From positions 372,001 to 436,000 of the forward strand of contig BSBM01001446.1 of assembly GCA_027924585.1 (NCBI GenBank): a DNA stretch of 64,000 nt. The letters run 5' to 3'. Made by a program: the position numbers and the translations under genes. The stretch is from Larix kaempferi (Eukaryota > Streptophyta > Pinopsida > Pinales > Pinaceae). The notes beneath the pieces were generated by a model, which saw only the letters and a program-made list of their open reading frames with translations, was not told the origin of the DNA and made no database searches. Positions 1 through 12,139 of the stretch are shown in pieces; position 1 is the stretch's first letter, and the number at the start of each line of letters is the position of its first letter.

Positions 1-540
1 TATTTCCTATGGTAGCGCACCAGGTGCACTGAGGGCCCGAACCACGAGTGTACATGAGCGGTTGGAGCAAGCTGTGCCTCGAACACTTTGGGGTTATAAG
101 CATGAATTTTTGTCCGAGATGTCTAGGTAGTTGGTGATGGTTCGAAGTCTCATGGTCCCTGTGACCACACAAAAGGGGGGGTCGTTGCTCCTGGGTCCCT
201 GCAACTTGTGCTTGCTGGTGTGAAACAGATGTGCCAGTGTCGTTGGCCTGGTTCGCACCTCAGCGTTGTTCATAAACTTCTCCTCATTCTGCACCAGATT
301 CCTCAATACTGGAGGATGAGTTTGAGAGGTACATGATAGAAAGTCAGGGGATGCCCACTTTCGGGTGAGAATTACATGATAGCGAGTCAATGATCAGTGA
401 AGCAGCAGGAGCAGGACAACACCGTGTGATCTAGATAGCAAGAACAGTTGCAGAAACATAGTTCAGCAATAGGAGAGTTCGAGTACACCATGTCCTGCTG
501 ACGTGGCTCCAGGGTGAGCCACAAGATTGTGTTGGGGGCC
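1..540. other. Unassigned edge sequence upstream of a possible LTR
   Basis: No recognisable protein domain was found in either strand. The last bases (about 528-540) are G-rich and lie directly before a TGTTGG sequence, so this stretch could be the 3' end of the interior of an LTR retrotransposon whose body lies outside the window. That is inference; the short open frame on the minus strand at 94-390 resembles nothing I know. Confidence 0.3.
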
Positions 541-1205
541 TGTTGGCAGGCGGTTTGATAAGGAAGAATCGCAGCATCGGCGATGCTACGACATGTCAGA
601 CGAAGTCGCAGAAGGAAGAAGGCTCGAGTATTTTATGTATTTTTGAGTCATCTGTACCGCAATTGGTGGGTTTGGGGTCAATTGTACTACAGAATGGGGG
701 TTTTGGGTCATTGGACCACATATTATGTAATGTTGAGTCAGCTATATCGTAGAATGCGGGTTTTTGGTCGTTTTTGGATAAGTCAGTTAGATATTGGGTC
801 ATTTGTCCATAGTGTCAGTTAGGAAGTCGGTAGTAAGTGGACAAGAGTTGTAAGGCAGAAGCCTATATATAGATAATAATTATGAGTGTTAAACACACAA
901 TAGAATATGGGGGAATTTGAAGAGAATACGAAGGGAGATAGTTGACAGGAGAAGAATGCGAAGCTTTGATGTTGTATGATTGTCGGGTATGTTTTGATGT
1001 TAAGAGTCATTGTGGAGATCTAGTTTTTGCAGAGGCATTGTATCTAGGTTGACAATGATAATATGATGAAGCTATTTTGGTGCAATCCCTGTGTTCAATT
1101 TGTTTGGTTATGATAAGTGATATTGCACTATATGGATAATGTCATGCTTCTTTGATGCGATACTTGCTTTACAATTACTGTTGTTGCAATGATGAATGTT
1201 TGGGT
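541..1205 (+). mobile_element. Possible 3' LTR of an LTR retrotransposon (right end uncertain)
   Basis: The block begins with TGTTGG straight after a G-rich tract that looks like a polypurine tract, and it has a TATA-like element (CCTATATATAG) near 862-873, about 320 bp in, as expected for an LTR promoter. It also holds loosely repeated segments of about 50-60 bp built around GGGTTTTTGGGTC between 640 and 800. No partner LTR is visible in the window and the right end could not be fixed, so length and identity are tentative. Confidence 0.35.
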
Positions 1206-1431
1206 TGAATATTGCTTTACTACACTGTTTAACGCTTAAAGATCTCTGTCGCTATGTTACAATAAGTTTAAGCATCATAGCCGCAACCATCCTCCTCCAT
1301 TCAGCGAAAACACGGTTCCGTCTTCTCTTCCTGGATGCCTCGGGTGAGACCTCGTCTGCTCTGCAGGTGTTGTTGGGCGGGATAAACCCTGTCCAGGCCG
1401 GTGCTCAGGAAGACTGTAGTATGTGTAGACA

Positions 1432-3090
1432 GTGAGTGGGACCCCTGTCGACTGGCATCGTACTAATAGGAAGTCATGCTTATGTTTTCTATGGTTAGGG
1501 AAAAATGAAAACTCGTTGCTCCCATGGGTAAAATGGGACAAAATTTCCAAGCCAAAGTATTTAGGTGGCTTGGGGTTAAATGTATTCATCTATTCCCACC
1601 ACAACCAGTATCTGGACTAAGGTGATAAAGCACAAATATATTGCACCAGATTCCTTGACCTACTGGGTAAGGAAACCAATCAAAGGGAGAAGATAATTTT
1701 TTGTCATCTGGAAGGCATTAAAATATTTTTCTTTAATTGAAAAAGGACAAGCTTGGAAAATTAGTAGGGGCACTAGCCTATGCATAGGGGTAGACCGATG
1801 GTCGGGTTTAAAAAACAGACATATCCTCCCTCAACATTTGATTCAGGACTTACATCAACAAGTGTTGTTCCTCCTAAATCAAATTTCCAACCCAGAATAT
1901 TCCTCAATCTAAGGACAAGGTTGGAGAGACGAGGCCAATTTGGACCTCCCTGCAGCCCTAGAGGAATCCTGTAATAATTATATAAACGTGTTGTGAATCT
2001 TACATGTCAGATTATCATACATGCCTGATAAATTAATCTAGAAAAAATCTCAACATGGAATATATATGCCAAAATTGGGATATCGGGTACTGATCTCAAA
2101 TCCTCCTGACGTCGATATTGTGTGGTGGTGGAAGGGCATTTGGAAATCCAAATTCCCTCAAAAGGAAAAATTATTTATGTGGTGTACATTAACAAAAAGG
2201 TCCCGAGATAGGTCAAAATGGACAAGATATCCATTGAAGGGCCGAGATGGTGTGCACTCTTAAAAAATGCATCGAAATATTTTACACACCTCTAAGCTTC
2301 TTCAATTCCCCTTCTCTATTCATGCGTGGAAAGAAATAAGGAAAACAATTAACTTAAATCTTAATTGGGTTGGGGTGGACATGGAAGATGCATGGAGGGC
2401 GTGGTCCTCTTCCCCGAAATATAAAAATATCTAGTCTTTACCACTAATAATAATCTAGGGACTCTAGATAGCAAGAAATGATGCTATCTTCAAGGAGAAG
2501 ACGGTGATCCCGGAGCTTATCTAAATCAACGGTTTAGATATTTTATCACATTTCCTCTAGCAGAAGAACACTTCGAATTTTAGAATAATTGAAGAAGAAA
2601 CAAAAAATAAGGACATCCATGGGATTTCTTTGACAAGTCCTCACAAAATCAAACATGTGGGGGGCGCCACCATCCTTTATCTGTCTAATTTGGTTTTCTT
2701 CAAAATTCAAATGGTTCCGGGGCCCAGTACAAACAATTGCACACAAATCATGGCATTAAAACTCATGCTCTATTTTGTTAATGAAAATAACTACAAATCC
2801 ATAAAATTATTTGGAGACTCCATGAATGTGATAAATTGGAAAAACAAAATCTATAAAGGTCGAAATCTTTTTCTTCTCTCATTGATAGAAGAGGTGCATC
2901 GACTGGTGGAAATTTTTGACTCATTTTCCTGTCATCATGTATACAAGGAGTGGAATGGTATAGCTGACAAACTCTCAAATACCGTATTGCACCTTATCCT
3001 CGGACAGTGGAATATTTTTGAAGTGTAGAAAGAGATCTTTTTTTATTACTTCCATCGGCCCTTTATAGAGGACTTCGCCTCTCAAAAACT
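1432..3090 (+). pseudogene. LINE (L1-type) ORF2 remnant: RT C-terminus, zf-RVT, plant RNase H
   Basis: This is the 3' end of a non-LTR retrotransposon pol gene, broken by frameshifts and stops. In order it shows the segment that follows reverse transcriptase in plant LINEs (W.KWDKISKPK..GGLGL near 1,520-1,590), a linker with the IGVDRWSG-like motif (about 1,770-1,800), the zinc-binding RT region with GYRVLIS and WWWKGIWKSKFPQKEKLFMW (2,075-2,190), and a plant-type RNase H tail (RVT_3) with GDSMNVI, ERN-like and ADKLS motifs (2,815-2,990). The RT palm itself lies upstream and is missing, as is usual for 5'-truncated LINE copies. No poly(A) tail or target duplication was found. A neighbouring gypsy remnant on the other strand starts within about 100 bp. 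The call rests on the conserved order of three domains. Confidence 0.85.
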
Positions 3091-3149
3091 TCACTCACAC
3101 TAATCATTATATAGGTTATTGTTGGTTTAGATATTCATGACCCTTTATC

Positions 3150-5011
3150 CGAGGAAAACAACTTCTTCAACAAAGTATCTATGCAAGGAAAACAACTACA
3201 TCTTTAATGATTCCTATACATTTTACCATCTTTGATTCAAAAGAGTACAAATCCTTATATGGTTTAGTGATTTCTAAGCCCATCTTTTCCATGACCAATT
3301 TTGGCATTATGTTATGAGATGATCCTGAGTCTAACATACAATTATGAAGAAAATGGTTTTGGATAGTTAATCTTATATATAATGGGAGATTTTTTCTTCC
3401 CTTCTCTTCATAAGGATCAATAGATACCTAAGGAGAATCATCATGTAGATTTAAAGAATCATCATGAGACACTAGATTTGGTAGTCCTAAGCATTTATTT
3501 ACAGTGTATTTAAAAGAACGAATTTTTACAAGTTCGGTCAATGGAATATGTACCTTAACCTTTTTTAATTCATTTGACAAGATGAAGTTAGGAGTTGAAT
3601 AATTTATCCTTTCTTCATTGTGTGCATCACCCTTTTCAATCATTTTTTGATATTCTCTTGACTCTCAGATGCTCCTACATTCGATGTTTTAGGGGCCTTC
3701 TTTGTTGATTGTGAATTTATCCTTTTCGCCTTAACTAGTTGTGTTTGATTTTGATTCACGTTTTGGTTTGTCCTCGGGTGAAGTTAGTATTTCTAGTGTT
3801 ACTCCGCCTACGAATTGTCAATAAACTACCTATATTGAGCTTCTAAATAATTTTCAAAATCATAATATTGTTTTTCATACTGAGGTTCTTCAAAACTTTG
3901 AAATATTGGACTCTAAATATATGAAGTACTATCATAATATTCTTCAGTCAGGTGTAAAGTTTCTAATTCTTCTCCCAACTAATTCAAATCATTTTGAGGG
4001 TCTTGGTTGGGAAAATCATTTGGATCACTCTCCCCATAGTCTTTGGAAACATAATTGTTACTTAAGGGAGATTGGATTGCAGTCTCATCTACCCTTCGTT
4101 CTCTATTTAGGAATTAGGGATTCATCGATCTCCTAAATTGATTTGATCTAGGGTTAGGGTTTGTGAACTACAAGTTTGAGTTTCTTGGACCTTGACTTGT
4201 CCCATTTCCATATGGGTGATTTTTCTAGTCAAATATTTAATCATTTTAGAAATCTCTTCAATTTTATCCTCAACCTCTTTTGAGGGCTGAAAACTAGAAG
4301 ACAAATCATTATTTTCATTCTTTTTATCTCCAAGGTCTACTTGTTTATTTGTCCATCTGCCATCATATTTCCTTTGACATCTACATCATCATTTTTCATT
4401 TCACATAAGGAACCAAACCTTCTCTCTCTTAAAATCAAAGCAAACCCTGGTTCGTGAGAAATGGCACAGGTAAATTTAGTAGCTTCTTGGAAATTTTTAA
4501 TAGAAGTTAGGATTCGATTATGCATCTTATTAAACCTAATGTTGAACTCAGACACGGATTCACCAACCTTCTTGCATCAAGAAGAAAACTCTAATAAGTA
4601 GTATTGGTAATCACATTTTTCGCCCCACTGATGAATGAATTTAAAATCAAGGTCTTCTAATCCTTTGATAGAATTTGCAGCTAGGGCCTTAAACCACCTT
4701 TTAACATCCCCCTCCAAACTTTGAACCAATAACCTAATGAAGATATCCTTATGGTCAATACTCAATTTTTCAACAATATCTTCGAAGTGTATTATATGTT
4801 CATCAGTCACATCTCCTTCACCGTTAAATTTTAGAAGTAATTTAAGATATTTGTTAGGTAAAGGACAAGGGTTGGAAGAAAATATAAGAGTTACATACCT
4901 CACCGTCAACCAAGTATTCAAGTTTTGTTGGTTTCTCGCCATCACTAAATATTGAAAAATCATATTTTTTGCTTCTGGAGAGATAGGCTTTATGACTGTA
5001 GGAGTATACAT
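3150..5011 (-). pseudogene. Ty3/gypsy gag-protease remnant (minus strand)
   Basis: Read on the minus strand, the first part (5,011-4,340) is a Retrotrans_gag capsid domain: FNGEGDVTDEHIIHFED, LVQSLEGDVKRWFKAL and a downstream FNIRFNKMHNRI. A spacer with KEVEDKIEEISKMIK (about 4,290-4,230) follows, then the ELKKVKVHIPLTELVKI motif (about 3,570-3,520) that precedes protease in plant gypsy elements. Next comes a retropepsin with the active-site motif LDSGSSHNIMP (about 3,340-3,310), continuing to LYSFESK and IGIIKD near 3,240-3,195. The frame is broken by several stops and shifts. RT, RNase H and integrase are absent: homology stops near 3,150, next to the LINE remnant. The gag encodes the capsid and the protease would mature the polyprotein; this copy cannot make either. 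Confidence 0.85.
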
Positions 5012-5664
5012 TAATATAGGAGATTTTCCTTTTCCTTCAAAAAAAATATAAATGGATATCTATTAAAACTATCAAAGGGTTGAAACAAAAATTCTTAGGA
5101 TGTTCAATAAGAGAGGAAGGGAATGTAAATGATTTTGATACCTCAAGCTCTTCAGAATTTGACGTTGAAGGAAGGGATTTTCTTTTTTTTCCTCATGATG
5201 CCAATCACTAACCATTCATGATTCCCAATGATGTGTAATTTTTTAGCATTAGAATTTAATTGGGTGCATCTTTTATTGTCTTCCAATTTAAAGGAAGTGG
5301 ATTCACCAATAACATACCAAACACAAATAAAATTTCAAACACTATGATTATTTAAATTTCTTATGGAAGTTTTCCTCTAATCATATAGCTCAATTTCCCG
5401 AGATATTACTTTCCATGAATTTTCTAAATGTTCTCCGGTATGTGGAGTTTCTAAGATACGATTAGATAAGCTATAAGTAACACTAGTTTGATCATGAAAA
5501 TCTAGTTTGTCATCTGGATTGAGTCTTCCAAGTAATAGTCATGAATTTAAACAAACATAATGAAAACAAAATATGTAAGATAATGTTTTGTGCTAACTAC
5601 AACAACGAAACTCAAAATATTAATTTTCATTTTACCTCGGAACTTTATATCAAGTTTTCTTTGG

Positions 5665-5682
5665 TCCTCGACAACGATTCCA
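5665..5682 (-). promoter_or_regulatory. Primer-binding site like tRNA-Asp (decayed)
   Basis: On the minus strand the sequence TGGAATCGTTGTCGAGGA matches the usual tRNA-Asp primer site (TGGCGCCGTTGCCGGGGA) at 13 of 18 positions. It lies about 650 bp upstream of the gag start of the minus-strand gypsy remnant, the right place for reverse-transcription priming. The 5' LTR should begin just beyond it, near 5,690 on the plus strand (a TGTTGT sequence), but its outer end could not be found. Confidence 0.45.
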
Positions 5683-5689
5683 ATTTGAT

Positions 5690-8600
5690 GTTGTTCCTTG
5701 AGATGTTATTTATATGGAACTATGCCAAAGCATATCACAAGACACTTTAGGCCCCCAAAAAAAGAATTTGTAAACTAGAGGGGTATATCTCACAAACAAT
5801 ATTTTACAAAATCAACTAAAACATTTATTGTTAAGTAACCGGAAGGTTCGGTACAAGTATAACAGTAAATAAATAAATCAAACAAATTCCATTTATTCAT
5901 ATATCGACTAATATAAAAATGAAAAGGAAATAATAACTAGATGGAAATGCAACTTATACTTTAGTAACAGAACTAGTAATACTACCATAATTAAGACAAG
6001 CATTCAAAGATTAAAGGTGAAATATAGAAGAATATTCAAAGATAAATTGTTATCAAGAAATACATAATAACGATCAGGACATTGAAACTATGATGAATCA
6101 AAAGAAATATTTTCCATGAACACCACAATGAGCATAATAGTGAGAATAATATCCCAACATAGGATCATTTGTTTTTATTTTTGAATAATGATCTCTTCTT
6201 ACAAGGACTATTCTTGATAGTAATCACATAACCATGACAGTTCCTTGTAAGAGCATTCACACATTAACATATTTATACAAATTGAAAAGCACTCAAAACA
6301 ATAATCAATAATACTTAAACATTATTCGATAAGACTAGTAAGACGATGAAAGATACTTATGTGCTCAAGATTCATTCTCTCATTTCCCACATTGAAGCAA
6401 TCCTATTGGTGATCCCACATCATGAGTAAATCCCTCAAAAGGTTGTCACTCATCCATAGCATAGGGAAAAATAAGAACTTCAACAACCCTACATATCCTA
6501 GTCACTAATACACAACTAGATAATTATGAACCTTCCCCAACAACCGATTTTAGTGGCTCTCATGCCACTCAATTTCCATACTCACTAGCACACACACTAC
6601 AACCATAAAACAATTATACAAGTGCATCATTCACCCATCATCAATCACTAAACTAAAAAAAAAAAAAAAAAACAAATCCACTCAACTTTTTCCCCATTAC
6701 TCACATGGTTACATGCGATTATGGCTAAAAAATATGCATGGTTTCTTTGCACAAGGAAATTACCCCTTGACTGCATGACAATGAGATTATTCCATGAACA
6801 GTTGGGTTAAACTATGTGGTACATGCATGATTTGGCCACACGGCCACACAACTGTCCCATGATTTGTCACACAATTTTCCCATCTGACCTTCCCCATGCA
6901 CCTCCCACATAGTGTGTGGTTGTCGAAGGAATATCCACATGGATATTCCTTCAAAATTCATGTGTTCGAATAAAAACCATTTCAAGTTACTACGTGGTCG
7001 TTTGGGACCCCAAAAAGAAAATATAAACAAGTGAAAATGAAGTACTCAAACAAGGACTTACCTGAAAGTCATGGAATAAAAAATCATCAATCCAATCTCA
7101 CATAAATAGTGAAATGATATCTAGGGAATTGAACTCACAACAATGAAAACAATTTTGAAAAGTAAGCCCCACCCTTATTTATAAGGAAAAAGGATCAATT
7201 TTCAATAGCCTCATTTGGGAGTTCCATAGCTTCATTTGGAAAACCATCAACACTATTGTGATCATAATCATGATCTCTTTGGTATGGTGCTATTTGTTTT
7301 CATCTCCCTGAAAATTAATTTGACACTCATTTTTTTAGCTATTTCTCAAGTTATGGTCAACCAATGTCAATATTGTTTGCACAACCAATTTCTTGTCTTG
7401 AACAACATTTTTCTTTGGTATGTGTGTCATGTGTGCAAGACTTTCATCATAAAGAATATTTGGCCTGCCCCCCAAAGGTACATGGGGCACCTTCATAGGT
7501 ATATCATCTTGACTCTGCATATAGTGCCCATATCCGTTATGGTTACATTGCACTTATCCAATTATCCCATTGATATCCATAAGTTCCCCATATCCTAGTA
7601 AAACAAATTCTCACCTCCACTGAAACATGATTTCTTCAGCTAGTAGCATGATCCCCCATGGGTTTGCACATGATCACAACCCACCCTCTGCCCCCCCCCA
7701 CCCCGACATTCTAGCACCCATGTTGTTTCTCCAATTAGTTCAAGGAATATGACAATTCACCATCTCACAAGAAAACTACATTCATCTTTCTTATTTCATC
7801 TTGATGGATCCCACCCTCCTTAAGATTCCTGGAACATTTTATGGTTATGATTCACGTATGGCCTCTCATACCCACCATAATCAGTAATCCATATGAATTC
7901 CTCTCCATTTCACCAACCCTTGAGAATACCACTAAGGGCCCTACCCTCTACAAACACCACCATCATTTTATCATCCCCATATGGAATTTCTGCATGGTAT
8001 TTATTCATTGGGAACATGTCTTCTCATTCGTACAAAACTTCCACATAATTCTATTATTTATATGTAAACATATTCACTCAAAACGTGGGAACCACATCAT
8101 ATCACATTTTTCTTTTAGTAGCACCCTTTGGTCACCCTTGATTTCCATACTTGTGTTCATAACCCACCAACACCTTCAATCTTGTTTTTTTCATATTCCA
8201 TATTCACTCTACCCTCGTTAGCTTTCACTTGACAAATATCACATCATGACCAATTTCCAGTATGCTCATCACTATTACACCCTGCACTTCTATTTGAAGA
8301 ATGTTACTATACGGTAGCCACCTAGTTTACTCCGATTAAGGGAATTCATGAGCCTCATGCTTACCAAATTGTCCTATCTAGTGCTATCACTATGCTAGTT
8401 GATTACATATGTTCTTGGTTCTCATGGTAAGAGAAACACCTTACCATCATCCTTAACTCTCACCAACGTCGACTAACTTCATTCTAAGAGTTATGATAAC
8501 AATGATTGTACCTTGGTTTCCCTTCTCATCAAAACAAGGGTTAACCTCAGATTGAGAAGAGGGAGTCATCAACGCTCTTTCCCTAAGTAGGCTTCCCTAT

Positions 8601-9760
8601 GTTTGATACCAACTCATTTATCACATTAGGGGGTGACATACACTCCAACAATTGTAGTGTTTGCATATATGATTGAATACATGTATTCATCTGACATAAG
8701 AAGGTTGCTCACTTGGAATATTCATTATTATTCAAGTCCCCCACCCCAATGGGTTGCTCATAATCATATTTTTCATCTCTCCTCTAGAATCATTAGCATC
8801 TTGATACTACTGGGAACATTTACTCATGTTGGTATTGAAGCCAACTTCATCCTTACATCCAACAGTTTATAGAGACAACCCCTCAGTCTCCTCTTATGGT
8901 AATTCAGTTTGACAAGATTTAATTAGCATAGGGATGCATGTCTTGTTTGTATAAAACCATATTTTTATGTGTCACCTATCGGTTAATTTATTCAGTAGTC
9001 ATCACCAACATTCTCCCTATGAACATTCATTTATTCTCAATAATTGGTCTGTCACTATCACAATTTGAAATATCAACATGAGGGAAATAAAAGATGATAT
9101 ATTTCAGCTATAAAAGTTCTTCCTAACCTCACACATCAGGGGCCATATGTTATCACCTAAATCTCACACACATGTGACATTTCATAAATTATTATAGAAA
9201 TACATCATCAACATACAGCATGTGGCTCAATTCAGCATGAGAATTGAACCTTAGGATGGAAAATATTCACTTTAGTACATCCACGTGACTTTTATAAAGG
9301 AAACGTTCCCAAATCCACATGGATAAAGACTCAAAATTCACACAACTGTATGAACACGTGGACCATTAACTCTCCACGATGTATTTAAGGTTCACAACTA
9401 CATTTCTGTATCCAAAAAATCAAAATGGTCTCCTTCACATGCTTTGAGCGTTCAATAGTCCCACACTTGTACCTTGAAGACCACTTCATGAGGTGGGTAA
9501 TTCAGATGGATAACTAGATGTTTGAAGACTTCTATTTGTCCTATAAAAGGAAGTCATGAGTATGCATTTGAGGAGATAAATCTAGAACAATTTTATGCTG
9601 CAACAATTAGTTTGAAAGATCGTCTTTCATACTCCTTATCATCATTTGGCATCACAAAGCTCCCTTGAATTCTTCCTCAAGAAGAAAGTGTTTTTCTTCA
9701 TCATTCCAAGTTATTCAACAAGTAATTTAAGAGAGTTAAAAAGGACCCATCTCAAAGGGG
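5690..9760. other. AT-rich non-coding stretch, probably decayed retroelement sequence
   Basis: No domain was recognised in any frame. The open frames at 7,236-7,598 and 7,841-8,221 have no recognisable motif and low-complexity composition. The start of this stretch may be the LTR of the minus-strand gypsy remnant. A TTATTTATAA element at about 7,180 could be an LTR TATA box. C-runs near 7,690 and a run of 18 A residues near 6,660 are the only simple features. Confidence 0.4.
6655..6672 (+). repeat. Poly(A) run, 18 bases
   Basis: An uninterrupted A tract. It could be the tail of a retroposed sequence, but no retrogene or SINE body with Pol III boxes was found directly upstream, and no flanking target duplication was seen. 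Confidence 0.9.
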
Positions 9761-9762
9761 AG

Positions 9763-9988
9763 TGTTGGATACCATTGGAGATACATTCTTCTTGGTGAAG
9801 CCATTTATATATAAGATTTTCCATTGGGAAATACTATATGGTTGAAGCTAACTCGTTATCTTTGTTTTATGGTATTTTAGTAGTTGATAATCTCTTTATT
9901 TCAATATTATTTGTTTACTTTGACAATAGCTTGTTAGCTTTTGGCCTACTAATCATCACTCACATTGTTTCCTTGCTTTCAAACTACA
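9763..9988 (+). mobile_element. Short LTR candidate after a polypurine tract
   Basis: The tract CTCAAAGGGGAG (9,751-9,762) looks like a polypurine tract and is followed directly by TGTTGGATACC, a typical LTR start; the block ends with CTACA at 9,988. A TATA-like CATTTATATATAAG occurs at about 9,803-9,816. No matching partner LTR or coding region was recognised upstream, so it is either a 3' LTR of a heavily decayed element or chance similarity. Confidence 0.3.
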
Positions 9989-10044
9989 AGGAGAGGAGAA
10001 TTTGCTCACCCTTGTGACATTTTTCCCAAAACAGAGAGCATGCA

Positions 10045-10464
10045 ATTGAAGATGAATGAAATGAAACTAAAGAATAACTTTCCAAATTGTAGAAAGATAA
10101 TGAAGTATTAATAAAAGATAGCAAGAATAAGGGTGATGAGATTTTAAAGATATGAGACCTTACTAAAGAACACAATAAGGAGGTTAAAAATTTAATACAA
10201 GAAATGATTCGAAAAGGAAATTAGAAAAAGGATGTGTCAATGGAAGAATTGAAAAAGAAAGATGGAGAAATCAAAAGGTTGTGTGAGAATAATCAAGAAC
10301 TTATCAATGATGTTAAGAATGTGAAAAGGTGTCTATAAGAGTTTAAACAAAATAATAAGTACGAGTATATTACCAACAATTTGAAGAGAATATTAACTAC
10401 AATATTTGAAGAGGAAATTTACAAGATTGAAGAATCCTTAAATACTCATGAGGTAAAATAAAAA
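10045..10464 (+). pseudogene. Decayed coiled-coil reading frame, unknown
   Basis: One frame through this block, interrupted by about four stops, reads as a lysine- and glutamate-rich helical protein with heptad-like spacing (for example DGEIKRLCENNQELINDVKN). I do not recognise the family. Coiled-coil segments of this kind occur in the gag leaders and extra ORFs of plant retroelements as well as in host genes. It lies just downstream of the LTR candidate at 9,763-9,988, but no link can be shown. The stops suggest a long-dead gene. Confidence 0.3.
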
Positions 10465-11096
10465 AATGCAAGTTATAATTGAAGGAAATAAGAATTTGAT
10501 GGGTGGAATCATAATGCAAATTCAACTGGAGACGGAAGACAAAATTCATGTATGTCACGAGAAAATAGTTGAACAAGTTGAGCACCAAGTTGATGATGTA
10601 GATGTCAAATGTGATGATATTATCTTAAAGGATAGATTAATCAAATACCAAACACAAATGGTAGAGGTATGAGGATGTCATTGTCTCTAAAATGAATATG
10701 GATGACATGCATGTGAAGAATGAATGAAAACCATCAAAGATGAAACCACATCAATGCTCTCATTACCAAGAAAGTCTCCAAGAAAGACAATAAGATTAAC
10801 ACCGACATTACCAAGGATGAATATGTAATAATCAATAATATTAATGAGATATGGCATGATAGAAACATTATTATGATAGGATATTATCAAATAATTATTG
10901 CTACAACAAATTAGAGAAGTCACAATAACAACACATGGAATAAAATGAAAGTAGATATTGTAACAACTAGCTATTAAGGATTAAGACAAAAAATAATCGA
11001 ACTTGGATAGATGGATTATGATCAGTGGCGACAAGAGATATGGAATATAAGGAAATCCTATTACTTGGTTTCATCACATGTAAAACCTTTAACTTA

Positions 11097-11168
11097 AAAT
11101 ATTTGAGAACAAATATTTTCAAACAAGGATGCAAATATTTGAGAACAAATATTTTCAAACAAGGATGC
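11097..11168. repeat. 36-bp tandem duplication
   Basis: Two adjacent copies (11,097-11,132 and 11,133-11,168) of a unit beginning AAATATTTGAGAAC and ending AAGGATGC are essentially identical. Each unit contains the near-palindrome AAATATTTGAGAACAAATATTT. A recent slippage or unequal exchange is the simplest cause. Confidence 0.9.
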
Positions 11169-11450
11169 TATGATATGAACCCAAGGGGGGATTATATGGG
11201 GTTAATGTATATGTTATATGGGTCATCCTAATAAAGTGAACACATGTGAAATGAGTGAGAATACTTATTATATCCACTTCTTATTATCCATCCATATAAA
11301 TTCAATAAAGCCTTTTGAGTTTGAATACTATGATATGACCCCAAGGGGAAATTATATGGGGTTAGTGTATATGTAATGGGGTAAATATATATGTAATATG
11401 GGTCAGACTAATAAATGGACCACATGTGCAATGTGTGAGAATATATATAG
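11168..11450. repeat. Two direct repeats with a 160-bp offset
   Basis: The sequence beginning CTATGATATGAAC at 11,168 recurs 160 bp later at 11,328 (CTATGATATGACC), followed in both by CCAAGGGG...ATTATATGGGGTTA.TGTATATGT and ...ACACATGTG.AATG.GTGAGAATA. The G-rich step followed by TATATGGGG resembles a polypurine tract and LTR start, so the pair could be duplicated retroelement ends. No coding was found nearby. Confidence 0.7.
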
Positions 11451-11513
11451 AGAGAGATATTTATATTTATATTTATGTGTGTGTGCGTGAGAGAGAGAGA
11501 GAGAGAGAGAGAA
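11445..11513. repeat. Compound microsatellite (TA/GA/GT)n
   Basis: TATATAGAGAGAG runs into a TTTATATTTATATTTATGTGTGTG segment and then an uninterrupted GA run of about 11 dinucleotides. Confidence 0.9.
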
Positions 11514-11855
11514 TGTGATTTGATATATGAATGTATTGGGATATGAGGAGGAGATTATCCTATTATCTAAGGAGTTATTATGTAACTCATCTCTCTTATC
11601 TATTTTTTAGTTTTTAACGTTCACATCTTCTATGCATTGTGTGTACTCTAGTTTATCATTATATTTTGGAAATTGGCACATAATGATTTTCAAATAATAT
11701 TTGGGAGAAGATGGACACCAAGTTGAATATGTTTATAGATGGATGGCTAGGTAGAAGTAGTGAACATGAATTGGTTTATATTTTGAGGGATTGCAATTAA
11801 AATATCCACGATCCTATGATGATAATTTTATTTATATTCACCACTCTTATAATAG

Positions 11856-11872
11856 ATTAGTCCATAGTATTA
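11856..11872 (+). repeat. Left target-site duplication of the SINE
   Basis: ATTAGTCCATAGTATTA matches the right copy at 12,083-12,099 (ATTAGTCCACAGTATCA) at 15 of 17 positions. This length is typical of LINE-mediated (target-primed) insertion. Confidence 0.8.
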
Positions 11873-12082
11873 TCCCCAAGGGGTAGCTCAGTTGGTTGGA
11901 GATTCTGAGTCCAAGACCGAAGTAGTCGAGGTCATAGGTTCTAATCACTAGGTCTTTTGGGGTTAGGATCCTGAACTTGGAGCCGATAAGGTGAGGCCCC
12001 TTTAGGTTGGCCCTCCGAGAATTATTACCATGGATTTCATGAGCCCTCTATATTCCAGGGTTGTGAACCACATGAAAAAAAT
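11873..12082 (+). mobile_element. tRNA-derived SINE with target-site duplications
   Basis: The 210-bp block has a tRNA-like 5' head with a Pol III A box (TAGCTCAGTTGG, 11,884-11,895) and a B-box-like GGTTCTAATCAC (11,938-11,949). The spacing of about 45 bp fits a tRNA. A unique body without coding follows, and it ends in A7 just before the right duplication. It is flanked by 17-bp duplications. SINEs are transcribed by Pol III and copied by LINE enzymes; a plant LINE remnant lies at the left of this window, though no specific pairing can be claimed. The tRNA head is too diverged and lacks a closed acceptor stem, so it is not a tRNA gene. It lies upstream of a gypsy integrase tail, perhaps within that element. 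Confidence 0.82.
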
Positions 12083-12099
12083 ATTAGTCCACAGTATCA
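12083..12099 (+). repeat. Right target-site duplication of the SINE
   Basis: ATTAGTCCACAGTATCA is the partner of 11,856-11,872, with two transitions between the copies. Confidence 0.8.
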
Positions 12100-12139
12100 C
12101 TAGTAAGTACCCTTATGAAACTTTCTTTTGATATTTTCC

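Noticed and set aside
7236-8221. Open frames of 120 and 126 codons as host genes
   Set aside because: No domain, low-complexity hydrophobic composition, no neighbouring exons or signals; consistent with chance in AT/CT-rich DNA.
8602-8613. TGGTATCAAACA on minus as a tRNA-iMet primer site
   Set aside because: It matches only the first eight bases of TGGTATCAGAGC, and no LTR or coding region was found on either side.
11873-11960. tRNA gene candidate
   Set aside because: Pol III boxes are present but no acceptor stem or clean cloverleaf forms, and the block continues as a SINE with target duplications.
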